DNA from: Scilla litardierei
Taxonomy: Eukaryota; Streptophyta; Magnoliopsida; Asparagales; Asparagaceae
DNA: 64,000 nucleotides
Assembly: GCA_030789695.1 (NCBI GenBank)
Contig: CM061136.1
Span: 130,300,648-130,364,647 of the forward strand
Direction: 5' to 3'
How positions within the stretch are numbered: the first letter of the stretch is position 1; each line of letters begins with the position of its first letter. The notes under the pieces are model-generated. The model saw nothing but the letters and a program-made list of their open reading frames with translations. It did no database searches and was not told the DNA's origin. The translations under genes and the position numbers were made by a program. This document shows, one piece after another, positions 45,467 to 56,000 of the stretch.

Positions 45467-47797
45467 ACCACAGCCACCCCGCAGCCGCTGCACACCCCAA
45501 AACGTCGCAGCCCCTCATTCTCAGCGCACGACCGGGGGATTCTCCCGCATTGGCGGGGTACGACCGAGAGTCATTCGTCGCAACCCCGCATCCGTCGCAC
45601 CACTTGCCTCCGTGGGCCCCCCAAGTTCTCCAGAGTTATTATGGGTCCCCCAAAGGTCCCTAGGACTACTGTGGGCCCCACCTAGGTGCGTTCTCTTTGA
45701 CGACTTGCCGCGTACGACGTCGTCGCACGTCGTAGCCCGTCGTCGCACGTGCTAGCTTTGGAATCTGGAATCGTCGCCCGGGTTGATTGCTCTGAAATTT
45801 CCAGCGAGGAATCTAATCGGAATCTGGACTTGGAGCGCGATCTTTTATTCCAACCCCCGGCGTCGCTACCCGACGCCGGTGTAGCTTTCGCGTCGTGTTG
45901 AGGTAACGCTTTGCACCCCTAGGACCCCCAACCCATTGCATGCTAATCAAGACTAAAATCAGTATTTTCAAAGTATTTTAAATGTTTTAAATTCACTAAT
46001 CAAGATTAATAATATGGACTTTAGGCCGGTGGACTTGTGCACGTAGGATAATTGTGATTTTTGGACTCATTGGACGGTGTGCTCAGACGATGTACTTGCA
46101 GGCAAGTGAAACTTGCCAACTCTTGTGTAAGGCCATGTTTTTTAGGCCACTTCCTTGTTCCTAGCGCAAAAGAGACTAGTCAGTGAAATGATAGCTGGCT
46201 AGACGCCTACTTGATCTAGTTTGACAACGAAACTAGATCCGTCACCTAGTTGATCTAGCTTGACAACGAAGCTAGATCCAACCCTTTAAACCTGTTGATC
46301 ATGCATACTAAACTGTCACGTTTACTTTCCTTACATGTACGCACTTTTAACTGCCATGCATTGCATCTTACATGTCATCCATGCATTGAATGTCGCAATC
46401 GTAGCACACGCTACAATACTTGTACTTGTACTCCTTGTCTGGCTAGGTGCACCCCTATGCCATACTTGTTAAAAACACTTCCTGGCTCGTGATCCAGAAG
46501 CGAGCATTCCCGTTCGGGGGTAAGGCCCTGGCTCGACACACGTGGAGGGGTAGGGATAAACGTTCGCTTGAGCTTAGGAGTGGCCTGATCAGCCCTCTAG
46601 CCAAAAGACGGAATCTCTGTGCACGAGGTGCTTACTTTTCTTGTCTTGTACTTGTCTTGTGAATGATTCATGTAATACTTGTCATCCATGCCATGTTTAA
46701 ATGTCATGCTCGTACTTTACTTTACTTTACTTGTTGCACTCATACTGTAAACTGCCATGTCATTGCATTCATGCTAAAACTGCTAGGTTGTTTTACCTAC
46801 TTTCAGTTTCCTTGCACAAGTCTCTTGTAGACTTGCTGACATGTGCCCCTTGCTCTTTTGGGTGTCACATGTTAGACCCTGAGCCAGAGACTGTTGCTGA
46901 GTACGTGATGTGTTGCTGATGCTGAGTCTGAGTCCATGTCTGCCCAGGAGGATTTTGGTGGACACCGGTGACCATTCTTTGAGTCTTTGTTGAGCTTTAT
47001 TTTGTTTTAGGCCTTTTGTTAGTTGTTGGTGTGAAGCACCTTTGTTTGTACGCTGTACTTTTGTTGGCCATGTTTAGGCCTTTAGGCTCTCTTTTATTTC
47101 AGCCTGGTGGCTTTTCTGCGATGTTGGAATTTATATTTATGGATATTCTGAGATTATTCTTGTGTCTCATTTAATTATTATTATCTTGTTTCGCTCGCAT
47201 TGCAAGGACCTGCAGTTTTAAATTTGATTGACGCTTATCGGACTTGCAGCTTTGCAGCTTCAAGTCTGAGCGGACCTTCTCACGCTCCGCCTCCATATTT
47301 TTGGGAAGCGGGGCGTGACAGGAACTTCGAGTCTTAGCTGTTGAAATTCGGCTACAGGTGAACCGATCGGGTGAAGGTCACCCGATCGGTTGGAAATCAG
47401 CTTCGAATTTCCAGAGACTTTGAGCTTCTGACCCGGTCGCTGAACCGACCGGGTGACTTCTCGTGAGCTCCAGCTGCATCCGGGTGGTGCACGCGTGCAT
47501 CACCCGATCGGTTGGAGATGACCAACCGACCGGGTGAGGGGCTGAAAGATGCAATCTTCGTCGTTTGACCCCCTGGATCACGCGTGACTCCTCCCGTTGC
47601 TCCGGGACACATGATATCATCGTTTTACGCCCCAAATGCCAGCAAACTCCTGCAAAACACGGAAAATACGGAAAAGAGAAAGAAAACAAGAAAACACGAG
47701 AAAACACGAGAAAACGAATAAAAGACGGCAGTAAAATACGGAAAAACACGGAAGAAAACGTGCGTAAATATATGAAATATAAACGCACGTCACAATG

Positions 47798-48606
47798 GTG
47801 GTTCCAATGAGATTTTGTACTTTCTTAACAAAAATTGTGAAGTTTTCAAAAGCTTCATTTTTATTACATAATGAAAATACCCAAGTAAACCTAGAAAAGT
47901 CATCAACGATGACAAGTCCATATCTAGCATTACCTAATGAAGCAACTCTAGTTGGCCCAAATAAATCTAGATGTAATAGCTCTAGTGGCCGCTTAGAGGA
48001 AATGCTTTTCTTAGGTTTAAATGAAGATTTTGGAAGCTTGCCTCGTTGACACGAGTCACAAAAGCTTTTCTTTTGAAAGACAAGCTTAGGGAAGCCTCTA
48101 ATAGAATTTAACTTGGAAAGCTTAAAAAGTGTTCCAAAGTTCACATGACCAAAACGTCGATGCCATAAGTGTTGTTCACTTGTGTTGGCAATAAGACATT
48201 GTTCATGTGATCTTGGAAGATCTAGGATATATATATCCTTATGGCGTGTGCCGAAAAACAATAATTCATTATTATCTTTTCTTAAAATATGGCACAGTCC
48301 TTTCGCAAAGTTAACTTTGTAACCTTTGTCACAAAGTTGACTTATTGAAATAAGATTGTGGTTTAATCCTTTAACAAGGTAAACATCGCTTATTAGGGGT
48401 TTAGAAGGATTACCCACTTTACCAACACCTATGATGGTTCCGCTCTCGTTGCCTCCAAAGACTACCCGGTTCCCATTTGCGATGGGCACCACTCCGGAGA
48501 GCAATTGAGCGTCACCCGTCATGTGTTTTGAACACCAGCTATCGAGTATCCAATTCCTCTTGGAGCTAAATTTAAATTTGTTGCTCCGTTCCTTTTTCTT
48601 GAGTAC
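47798..48606 (-). pseudogene. SIRE element 1 pol, first part: protease and integrase N-terminus
   Basis: Opens after the GT...AG spacer with VLKKKERSNKF. The protease motif reads [14 protein letters not shown]: the Gly of the D-S-G active site is Trp. The integrase zinc region is intact ([21 protein letters not shown]) and the first catalytic Asp is at LHLDLFGP. The frame then meets solo LTR A at CAATG (47797-47793) and resumes at 23778. Any product would have a dead protease. Confidence 0.9.
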
Positions 48607-48665
48607 CTATAGATATGAAATATCGTATCACGGTACCCAAGGTCATTAGGTCCTAAAGATTAGAC
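48607..48665 (-). other. GT...AG spacer between gag and pol of SIRE element 1 (59 nt)
   Basis: Same borders as in element 2 (CCAAAG/GTCTAA and CTATAG/GTACTC) but one base shorter. Gag and pol are therefore in different frames here and in the same frame in element 2; removal of the spacer would restore the join in both. Confidence 0.4.
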
Positions 48666-50906
48666 CTTTGGAAGCCAAGTCCAATTGGACTTAGACTTCC
48701 CCACATAATTACTACTATGCACAACATTCGAAAAATAAGCATTCATATAAACTTGTTTTTCATCCATGCTTGTGTCATTTGGGCTCCAAATTGTGAAGAT
48801 TTTGGGAGCCCTCATCCTATTGGGTGCATGCATGCGACGTTGATTTCTACGTGATGCATGTTGTGGATAGGCATAAGGAACATGATGAAATGGTGCACGA
48901 CGATAATTATTCATATGATGAGGTGGGTGAACATATGCATGTGGAGGAACACGTGCATGAGGGTGTCTCATATGGTGTGCACATGTCCGTGGATGCGGTG
49001 CATAAAAATCATCATATGTGTGAGCCGGTGGAGTAGGACGTGTGTTCATACGTGGCATGGTATTGGTGTACATGTAGGCATGGCCCTTCTTTGGAGGTCC
49101 ACCCAAAGTGGGTTTCTTTCCAAAAGACGGCGTGGACGAGGTGGAAGCACCATTGGTAGATGAACTACCAATAGAGTGTTTGCTACCACTCGTCGAAGCA
49201 TCGAAAGTTGGCCAAACAAAGGTAGTGGCCGTCTTGGATGAATTTCCCAACTTATACCACAAGCCATTGTGGTGTTTGGCCGGAAGTAAGTCATTTAGGA
49301 TATTATCCAAATGGCCCTTACCCTTATTGAATTCATTGATTCGGCCCAATGTGCACTCATATTTCTCGTTAAGAGACCGCATAGAAGCATCCAAAGTGGA
49401 TACTTGCGATGTGAGCACATAAACACGAGATTTGAGATTTTCATTCTCAATACTCAAAGTCGAGTTTTGAGAAATCAAATCCGCTATCTTGTGTTCCTCC
49501 GAATCTTCAATGCTAACATGTTCAAGTTGAGACTTGAGATTTACAATCTCATTCCTCAACTGTTCAACAACGGTGTCGTTGTTGGTGATGATAGTTTTAG
49601 GCGCGGTTTGGATGCTAGCTAAATCATCTTTTACTTTAGTATACCTATTTACTAACTTAGAGTATTTAGACCATAATTGCTCATTAGCATTTCTAAGGTC
49701 ATCCATGGTTACCTCATCGCCTTCGTTGTCGCTATCATCGGATGAGGAGGATCCTTGATCATGCTCCTCTCTCGCCATGAAGCACATGTGCGCTTGCTCC
49801 ACTTGCTCATCGTCCGACTCTCCACTTGAGGAATCCTCAGAGTCGGTGAATGTTGCTCCGACAAGTCCCTTTTTGTACCCCTTTTTGTACTTCTTGGACT
49901 TGTCGAATTTCGGCGCCTTCCACTTCTCCTTTTGCTTGTTTAGAGGACACTCCGCTTTCATGTGTCCTGGCTTGTTGCATTTGAAACACAAAGGAGAGGG
50001 GGCGTTAGAAGAACCAAATTTAGCTTTGTTCTTATAGTTACCTTTCCGGAAGAACCGGTTGAACTTATTTGCCATGAGTTCCATGGACTCCAAGTCCAAC
50101 TCGTCTTCCGAGTTCTCATCATCGGTTGAGGTGGAAGTTGATGGAGCGGCCTTGAAAGCAATAGCCTTTTTCTTTGGCTCGTCTTGCTTTAGGTAGGACT
50201 TCATCTTGTCCTGCAACTTCAACTTGCTATCTTTGCGTACCTCGTACGACATTAAGGAACCCATTAGTTGAACAACGGTATAGGTTTTCATGTCATTACC
50301 TTCCTCGATGGCGAAGGTCCGTTTCTCCCAACTAGAAGGAAGTCCATCGATGATGTTCGAGACTTTCTCCTTTTGGGTGTAGGTTTTACCGAGAGCCTCT
50401 AACTCGTTTGTGATGTCGACGAAGCGAGCATAGTACTCCTTCATCTTCTCACCCTGTAGCATATGAAACAACTCGTAATCTCTATTAACTACAACGAGTT
50501 TAGAGTCTCTTACCCTACTTGTCCCTTCAAGCAATATGAGGAGAGAGTTCCATATTTGATATGCACTCTTACATGTGCATATCTTGTTGAAGTCCTCGGG
50601 CTCCAAAGCATATTGCAAGGCGTTCATTGCCTTGGCATTGCTTACCTCCGCGGCGACCTCTGCGGGAGTCCACTTCTCGAAATCCTCTTCGGCGGGCTCG
50701 ACGTATTCCTTCATCGTGGCCCTCCATAGTGAAGCACTCCGGAGGAACGTTTCCATCCGGCATTTCCAGTACCCGTAGTTGGTACCGTTGAAGAATGGAG
50801 GCCTCGTTGAGGAATGTCCTTCCATCACCGAAGACGCTCCTTCACGGTTCCTGAAGGTGCTATAGTCGGAAGGTGGACGAACGGTCTTGTTGTCGTTGGC
50901 AGACAT
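48660..50906 (-). CDS. SIRE element 1 Gag
   Basis: Start chosen at ATG 50906, 13 nt past the PBS and equal to the element 2 start (MSANDNKTVRPPSDYS); upstream in-frame codons belong to the PBS and LTR. About 748 codons, open to TAA at 48660. Copia-type Gag region (RPPFFNGTNYGYWKCRMETF), zinc knuckle CFKCNKPGHMKAECP, acidic Ser-rich runs, coiled coil and His/Arg/Tyr-rich tail as in element 2. It is the only open gene left in this older copy. Confidence 0.92.
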   Translation of the reverse strand: MSANDNKTVRPPSDYSTFRNREGASSVMEGHSSTRPPFFNGTNYGYWKCRMETFLRSASLWRATMKEYVEPAEEDFEKWTPAEVAAEVSNAKAMNALQYALEPEDFNKICTCKSAYQIWNSLLILLEGTSRVRDSKLVVVNRDYELFHMLQGEKMKEYYARFVDITNELEALGKTYTQKEKVSNIIDGLPSSWEKRTFAIEEGNDMKTYTVVQLMGSLMSYEVRKDSKLKLQDKMKSYLKQDEPKKKAIAFKAAPSTSTSTDDENSEDELDLESMELMANKFNRFFRKGNYKNKAKFGSSNAPSPLCFKCNKPGHMKAECPLNKQKEKWKAPKFDKSKKYKKGYKKGLVGATFTDSEDSSSGESDDEQVEQAHMCFMAREEHDQGSSSSDDSDNEGDEVTMDDLRNANEQLWSKYSKLVNRYTKVKDDLASIQTAPKTIITNNDTVVEQLRNEIVNLKSQLEHVSIEDSEEHKIADLISQNSTLSIENENLKSRVYVLTSQVSTLDASMRSLNEKYECTLGRINEFNKGKGHLDNILNDLLPAKHHNGLWYKLGNSSKTATTFVWPTFDASTSGSKHSIGSSSTNGASTSSTPSFGKKPTLGGPPKKGHAYMYTNTMPRMNTRPTPPAHTYDDFYAPHPRTCAHHMRHPHARVPPHAYVHPPHHMNNYRRAPFHHVPYAYPQHASRRNQRRMHAPNRMRAPKIFTIWSPNDTSMDEKQVYMNAYFSNVVHSSNYVGKSKSNWTWLPKV

Positions 50907-50918
50907 AGCTAAAGACTT

Positions 50919-50931
50919 GGCTCTGATACCA
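50919..50931 (-). promoter_or_regulatory. Initiator-Met tRNA primer-binding site, SIRE element 1
   Basis: TGGTATCAGAGCC on the minus strand, two bases after the 5' LTR (50934). Confidence 0.92.
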
Positions 50932-50933
50932 AA

Positions 50934-52667
50934 TGTAATGCCCTGAAAGCTACTGCACAAGTACTAGAGGGGGGGTGAATAGTACTTTAAAAATAACAAG
51001 GAGTATAATTCCTAATTATCGTGCAAACTACTACCAACAAATGCGGAAGCTAAAATTGACAACAACAAATATTCAATGCAAACAATTGATACGATGGTTT
51101 CGGATCCACCCAAGTCTCCCCGACTTGTTCCCGGTGATCCTACGTCCCAATACACCCAGATCCCCTCCGGATACTTAGGTTAGAAACCCTAACCCAAGAT
51201 TTCCACTATGAATACCTTGTGAAAAACCTTCACAAGATCAAATCATACAATCAATAGCAATAGTGAATCCCACAACCCGGGATCACAACCTTCTCTCACA
51301 ACCGAGAGAATCAATAGCAATAAATGAGTTTATATGAAATAAATAACAACTTACCACAAACCCTATACCTTGAGTATTCTTACCAAATTAGGGCAAGGAG
51401 GGATTTGAGGAAGGAGAAGTCACCAAGACCTAGCACCACCAATATGAGCAGCAATGGGTGCCTAGGAATGAATAGGAGACTTAATTCAAGCAATAGCTTG
51501 GATGGCTCAACAAGAACAAAGTTCTCTCAAGATGGATTCTAGATCTCAAATGAGGGAGAGAATGATTTCTTGTGAGGAAGAGAGCTTTGGAAATGAGTTT
51601 CAATCTCTAACTCTTTCAATCTGAATAAGGCTCTCAATAGCAGCTCTAACCTTGAGAGAAACGACCAAGCTTTGTATTTATAGGGTCCCATAGACTCGAG
51701 CTAGGTCAAATCCCAACGGTTGGAAATCTGAAGCAACTAGTCGGTCAAAGAACAAACACTGACCGACTAGTTCATCCACTAGTCGGTCAGTGAGACAACA
51801 TAAACCGACTAAGTGTGAACAGTGATCAGATAAAATTTCAGACCTAGATAACTAGTCGGTCCAAAAAGACTTTCTGACCGACTAGTTCATCAACTAGTCG
51901 GTCGGTCAGTAAACTTAGACCGACTAAGAGTTGAAAACAATTAGTCTGAATACAAATTGATTTAGTCGGTCCAAGAACAAATGTTGACCGACTAGTTCAT
52001 CAACTAGTCGGTCACCAAACGTTCGTAGATCGACTAACGATAAACAGTAACTTGGCATGAACAGGGAATGTTCAACTAGTCGGTCTAAGAAGCATCACTG
52101 ACCGACTAGTTCACAAACTAGTCGGTCGGTGAGTCAACTAAGACCGACTAACTGTAAACAGTAAAGAGCTTGGAATTGACTGACTGAAACTAGTCGGTCT
52201 AAGAAGCTTTGCCGACCGACTAGATCACCATCTAGTCGGTCAGTTCTTCTTCTTGAACCAACTAACATGCACAAGAAGTCCCGAATCGAAGCGCGATGCT
52301 TCAGGAAAGTTTGAATGGACTTCTACTAAGATCCTAGCTCTAAGATAGGAGCGATATGAAGATCAAATGATAATACCTACTCAAGGCTTAACATTCTAAA
52401 GAACAAAGCTAGAAGACTAAATATAAATCTAGACAAACCGTCTTCAAAAGCTTCGATCGAATCTTCATGACTTCAAAGTTGGTCCAAAAGCTTCAAAGAA
52501 GCTTTAGGCATATGAATACGTGCTTTGAGAAGTATTGAGACGTCGCTTTGGATGTTCACGTGAATTTGGCGACGATCTCCATAACTGCGCTCACAAAGTG
52601 TTAGTTCATGATTTATTTATGTTTGATCATTATCCAAAACCAAATCCGGGGAGTCCAATACTCAACA
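50934..52667 (-). repeat. 5' LTR of SIRE element 1
   Basis: 1734 bp. Contains the five-unit palindromic array (52265-51736) upstream of the TATA box (about 51682-51673) on the minus strand. Confidence 0.94.
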
Positions 52668-53050
52668 GCATCTTCTTGTTCAACCGGGGAAGTTATCATC
52701 GCTGGTGTTATATAAGGCATATTAAGGACACTGTCAGACGTCAGAGCGTGAGATATGTTTCGGTGTCTTGTTCACGCTCTCGATCTCGCCTTCTGCGTTG
52801 AGCTAAAGACCTATCCAAATTACACCCAAACTAATTACAATTAAAATACAATAGAGTATATTGGCACATTCAAATGGAAATAACCTGGCAGATGGTTCTG
52901 CGTCATGTTCAAAAATTGTATCATTATGATTCCTTTTATGTTGCCATTGTCGCAAGGGAGAAATGTGACGAACACTTGGTAGTGAAGAACTAATCATAGG
53001 CTCAGTGAGAGAGCTATGTTGTTCTTGTCCTTTCCGTGAGGCTGATACGT
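52668..53050 (-). pseudogene. Remaining upstream Helitron exon units beyond the nest
   Basis: 52668-52800 completes the tandem unit cut at 16207 (GCATCTTCTTGTTCAACCGG continues the sibling sequence; the Arg/Glu-rich coding part is recognisable). Another exon-like segment at about 52870-53045 has Ser/Arg/His-rich content (SSSLPSVRHISPLRQWQHKR). These are the most upstream Helitron gene parts I can identify. Confidence 0.7.
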
Positions 53051-53059
53051 CACTATCAA

Positions 53060-56000
53060 CAGATGCCTAAATTGAGTGCATAGCATAAACTTGATTAATG
53101 ATGATAAATCAAGCATGAATACAGTAGTTTATACTAACAATTTCCATACCGTTCGCATGTTGGTGTGAAGCAAATGGGAATGCGAAAATCCTTAGGCTGG
53201 TCAAAGAATACCAACGTACAACTGAATCATTTAAACTTAGTGTTAACATATAATTTTATCACAGTTAAATATTCTGAGCAAATGAGTGAATTTGACATAT
53301 TCAAATAAGTTTGAAGGTTGACATATTCAAATTTTATCATAGTTTATAAAATTTGAAGTGAAATTGACATAGTCATTTGAAGTTTATCACTCATATGAAT
53401 AAATTTGACAAATTTAAATTCCATATGTCAAACTGTGACATATTCATTTGCTCAGTTCCTGGGCATCAGGACCCTAATCCAAATAGCAAAATATGCAAAT
53501 GACAGGATGTGTTGATACAATTAGCATATTCATATTTTGATACAATTTCTAACCAAGCATAAGGAATTTTATCAACAAAACTAATTTTGCAGTTTCCTGT
53601 CAATACTCAAATTATATTGTTTTTCTAATTGATCATGTCAATACTCAAAGTATACTCAGTGGCTGGAGTATTTGGAGTATTTGGAGTATCCCAAAATAGA
53701 GGATTGAGCTCCCAAAATGGAGTATTTGGTTCTTCAAATGGAGTTCAATTTCATTCAAATTTCATTCACTGAGTTCAATTTCATTCATATTTCATTCAAA
53801 TTCAAGTCAAATTCATAAGAGTTCAAATTACATGCTGACTGGGACAAAGCAGTATGACTGGACTGATGACTGGGACAAAATTCAAATTATTCATGCTTTA
53901 TAGAATAGAAATAGAATATATATATGTCTCAGGATGCACATTTTTTGCATATAAATTGTAATAACATTAAAAAACATCAAAAATCCCAGTGTCTATCAAC
54001 ATTAATAAAACCTGTAATATAATTTTTCAAAAAATGTTTTAAAAAGAACTTATAAAAACCGTAACTATAATTTCCAACTGCTCCACCTATTTTGCTAAAA
54101 TGCATACGCACACCATTTTATCAAATCGCACCAGTAAATTCTCCAAATACAACAACATTTGTTTCAAGAACTCTTGTCAAAAAAATGTTTTTATCAACTC
54201 AAAGCATATAATTTTTGGTTGAACTTACATATTCAAAGCATACAGTAGAATGGGTCATAATTATAAGTTCTCACGTAACTTGGAATAGGACTGAAGTACC
54301 TGATTTCTATTCAAAGCATACACCAGAAAATTATGCAAATTGTAAATAAAGTACCCTACAAATTGGAAGTACCCTGCAAATAGGAAATTGGAAATGTGAG
54401 TACTTAATTCAAAGCAGAAACTAAAAATAATAGGACTGAAGTACACTGCAAATAGGGGTGGGCATCGGGTAAACCCGATTTTTTTTGACGAGTCCGAATC
54501 CGATTCCGATTTAAATCGGACAGTCAAAACGGATCCGAAGTCCGATTCCGATAAATCGGATCTCTCACTTCAAACCCGATTTTGATTTCAGCACGTAGAG
54601 CTAAGGGCAACCAAGAGCCGCCGTACCGACGCCAACTTCGAAAGAAGCTCACCTACGCGTTTATTTATAGAACAATTCGCTCTGCACTTTGAGCGATGTG
54701 GGACTAATAATACATTGCATATGCAGCGCTCTCTCTCTCTACAGCGAACGTGGGCGCCATCGTTTAGTCAACATCGGTGAGAGAAAAGAGTGCCTCAATC
54801 TTTAAATAGGTTATTTTGACCAATCAAACCGAAATTAACATTCAACAGCCCATGCAGGACTTAATCATTTGCTAGTTTCTAGGAAAGAAGCCTAATAATA
54901 ACGCATGATCTTCCAGCTCTCTTTTAATTAAAGAACTATTGCCTTTGAAATTTTCAGATGTGGGACCAATTACTCAACGTCCATACTGGGCCCGCCAAGC
55001 GCTGACCACTATCTCCTTCAGGTTTAATCCCATATCGGTGGGAGACAAAGAAATACATAGTTTAAATTGGTATCCTGTGCACTTGCTGTCGTGTTTAATA
55101 ATCGGAATCGGATCCGATTTTAATTGTCGGAATCGGATCGGATTTGGCTTGAAGGGTAAGACCCGTTTCCGATTCCGAATCAATTCGGTTCGCTAATTTT
55201 TACCCGATTCCGGATCCGAATCCAAATTTACCGAATATTCGGAATCGGAATCGGGTACGGAACCGGGTTTGGAATCGGAACCGGGTTTTCTGCCCACCCC
55301 TAACTGTAAATTGGAAATCCGTAACTCAAACATGTACGATCAAAAATATATGTAAGTTCCAATGGGTCATACTTATTAACTCAAAGCATTTGTTTCAAAT
55401 AATGTTGATAACTCAAAAATGTAAGTCCAAAAAATGTAAGTTGAAAATTGAAAATCTGAATGCCATGATATTTGAAACTTGCTTTATCTGAAAAGTGAAA
55501 CTTTTGAATTGAGTTCAAGTTCCAAAATCTGAGTACATTAACTTGAGTACATTAACTTGACCACTTTTTTAAAAATGAAAGGGTCCTGATCCACACATGA
55601 GTTCAAAATCTGAAAATTGAGTACATTAACTTGCTTTTTCATTCACACATGAGTATCCTATAACCAGAGTTATCCCCGTCAATACTTGCTACAGAATTTG
55701 AATTTGAAAACTGGATATGCACTCAAATTGACTTGCTATAATGTTTGAGTATTCAAACATTATATTTGGGTATCCTGAATATTCTGTAGCATTTGATAAT
55801 TGTATTCAAAAATTATGGGGATGGAGGAATCCTGATGTTGAAATTTTTGATTGAGTTTAAACTGAAATATCCTGATGATGAAATTGATACTTCATTCAAA
55901 AATTCATTGAGATATCCTGAGAATTCATTCAAAAATTATCAACTCATTCAAAATTCTGTGAATTCAAAATTTGATATACATTATCAAATGCTACAGAATA

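Larger units (their letters stand above)
24912..47320 (+). mobile_element. LARD-like element 'B': long LTRs, non-coding interior
   Basis: LTRs 24912-27788 (2877 bp) and 31863-47320 (2876 bp after removing SIRE element 2 and its TSD) start TGTAACGACC and end GGGCGTGACA, with 5-bp duplication GGAAC (24907-24911, 47321-47325). A tRNA-Ile PBS follows the left LTR and a purine tract precedes the right one, so it lies on the plus strand. The 4.1-kb interior has no retrotransposon domain. Long LTRs with a non-coding interior fit the large retrotransposon derivative (LARD) type, which must move using proteins made elsewhere. About 43 LTR differences by eye (about 1.5%). Confidence 0.9.
31863..47320 (+). 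repeat. 3' LTR of element B, split by SIRE element 2
   Basis: Parts 31863-32889 and 45467-47320 align to the 5' LTR. The gap holds SIRE element 2 with the 5-bp duplication ACCAC (32885-32889 and 45467-45471); the intact 5' LTR has a single GCACCACAGCC there. The TATA sequence is intact here (CTATATAAAC, about 32449-32458). Confidence 0.92.
23779..47792 (-). mobile_element. Solo LTR 'A' inside SIRE pol, itself split by element B
   Basis: TG...CA ends (TGACCGGCGCC at 23779; GCACGTCA at 47792) with the perfect 5-bp duplication CAATG (23774-23778 and 47793-47797). Removing element B and one GGAAC copy leaves about 1.6 kb (23779-24911 joined to 47326-47792) with no coding region, PBS or PPT, so a solo LTR fits best. 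A minus-strand TATA box (CTATAAATAGA, 24724-24714) sets the orientation. Upstream of it are hairpins built on CACCCGATCGGTTG and CAACCGACCGGGTG. The minus-strand end has the phrase CCGTGCGCTTGCGGTTACAA, which reminds me of gypsy LTR ends, but the lineage is not settled. Confidence 0.75.
16208..52667 (-). mobile_element. SIRE/Maximus-type Ty1/copia element 1, carrying the nested insertions
   Basis: Both LTRs are 1734 bp, start TGTAATGCCC and end ACTCAACA on the plus strand. Flanks are TCATC (16203-16207) and GCATC (52668-52672). Sibling Helitron units read GCATC at this spot, so one base of the left duplicate has mutated. The minus-strand order is 5' LTR, initiator-Met PBS, gag, pol (interrupted at 47797/23778), third ORF, PPT, 3' LTR. 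The Gag and Pol type plus an ORF in the env position match the SIRE/Maximus lineage. About 30 LTR differences by eye (about 1.7%) make it the oldest resolved layer of the nest. Confidence 0.93.
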
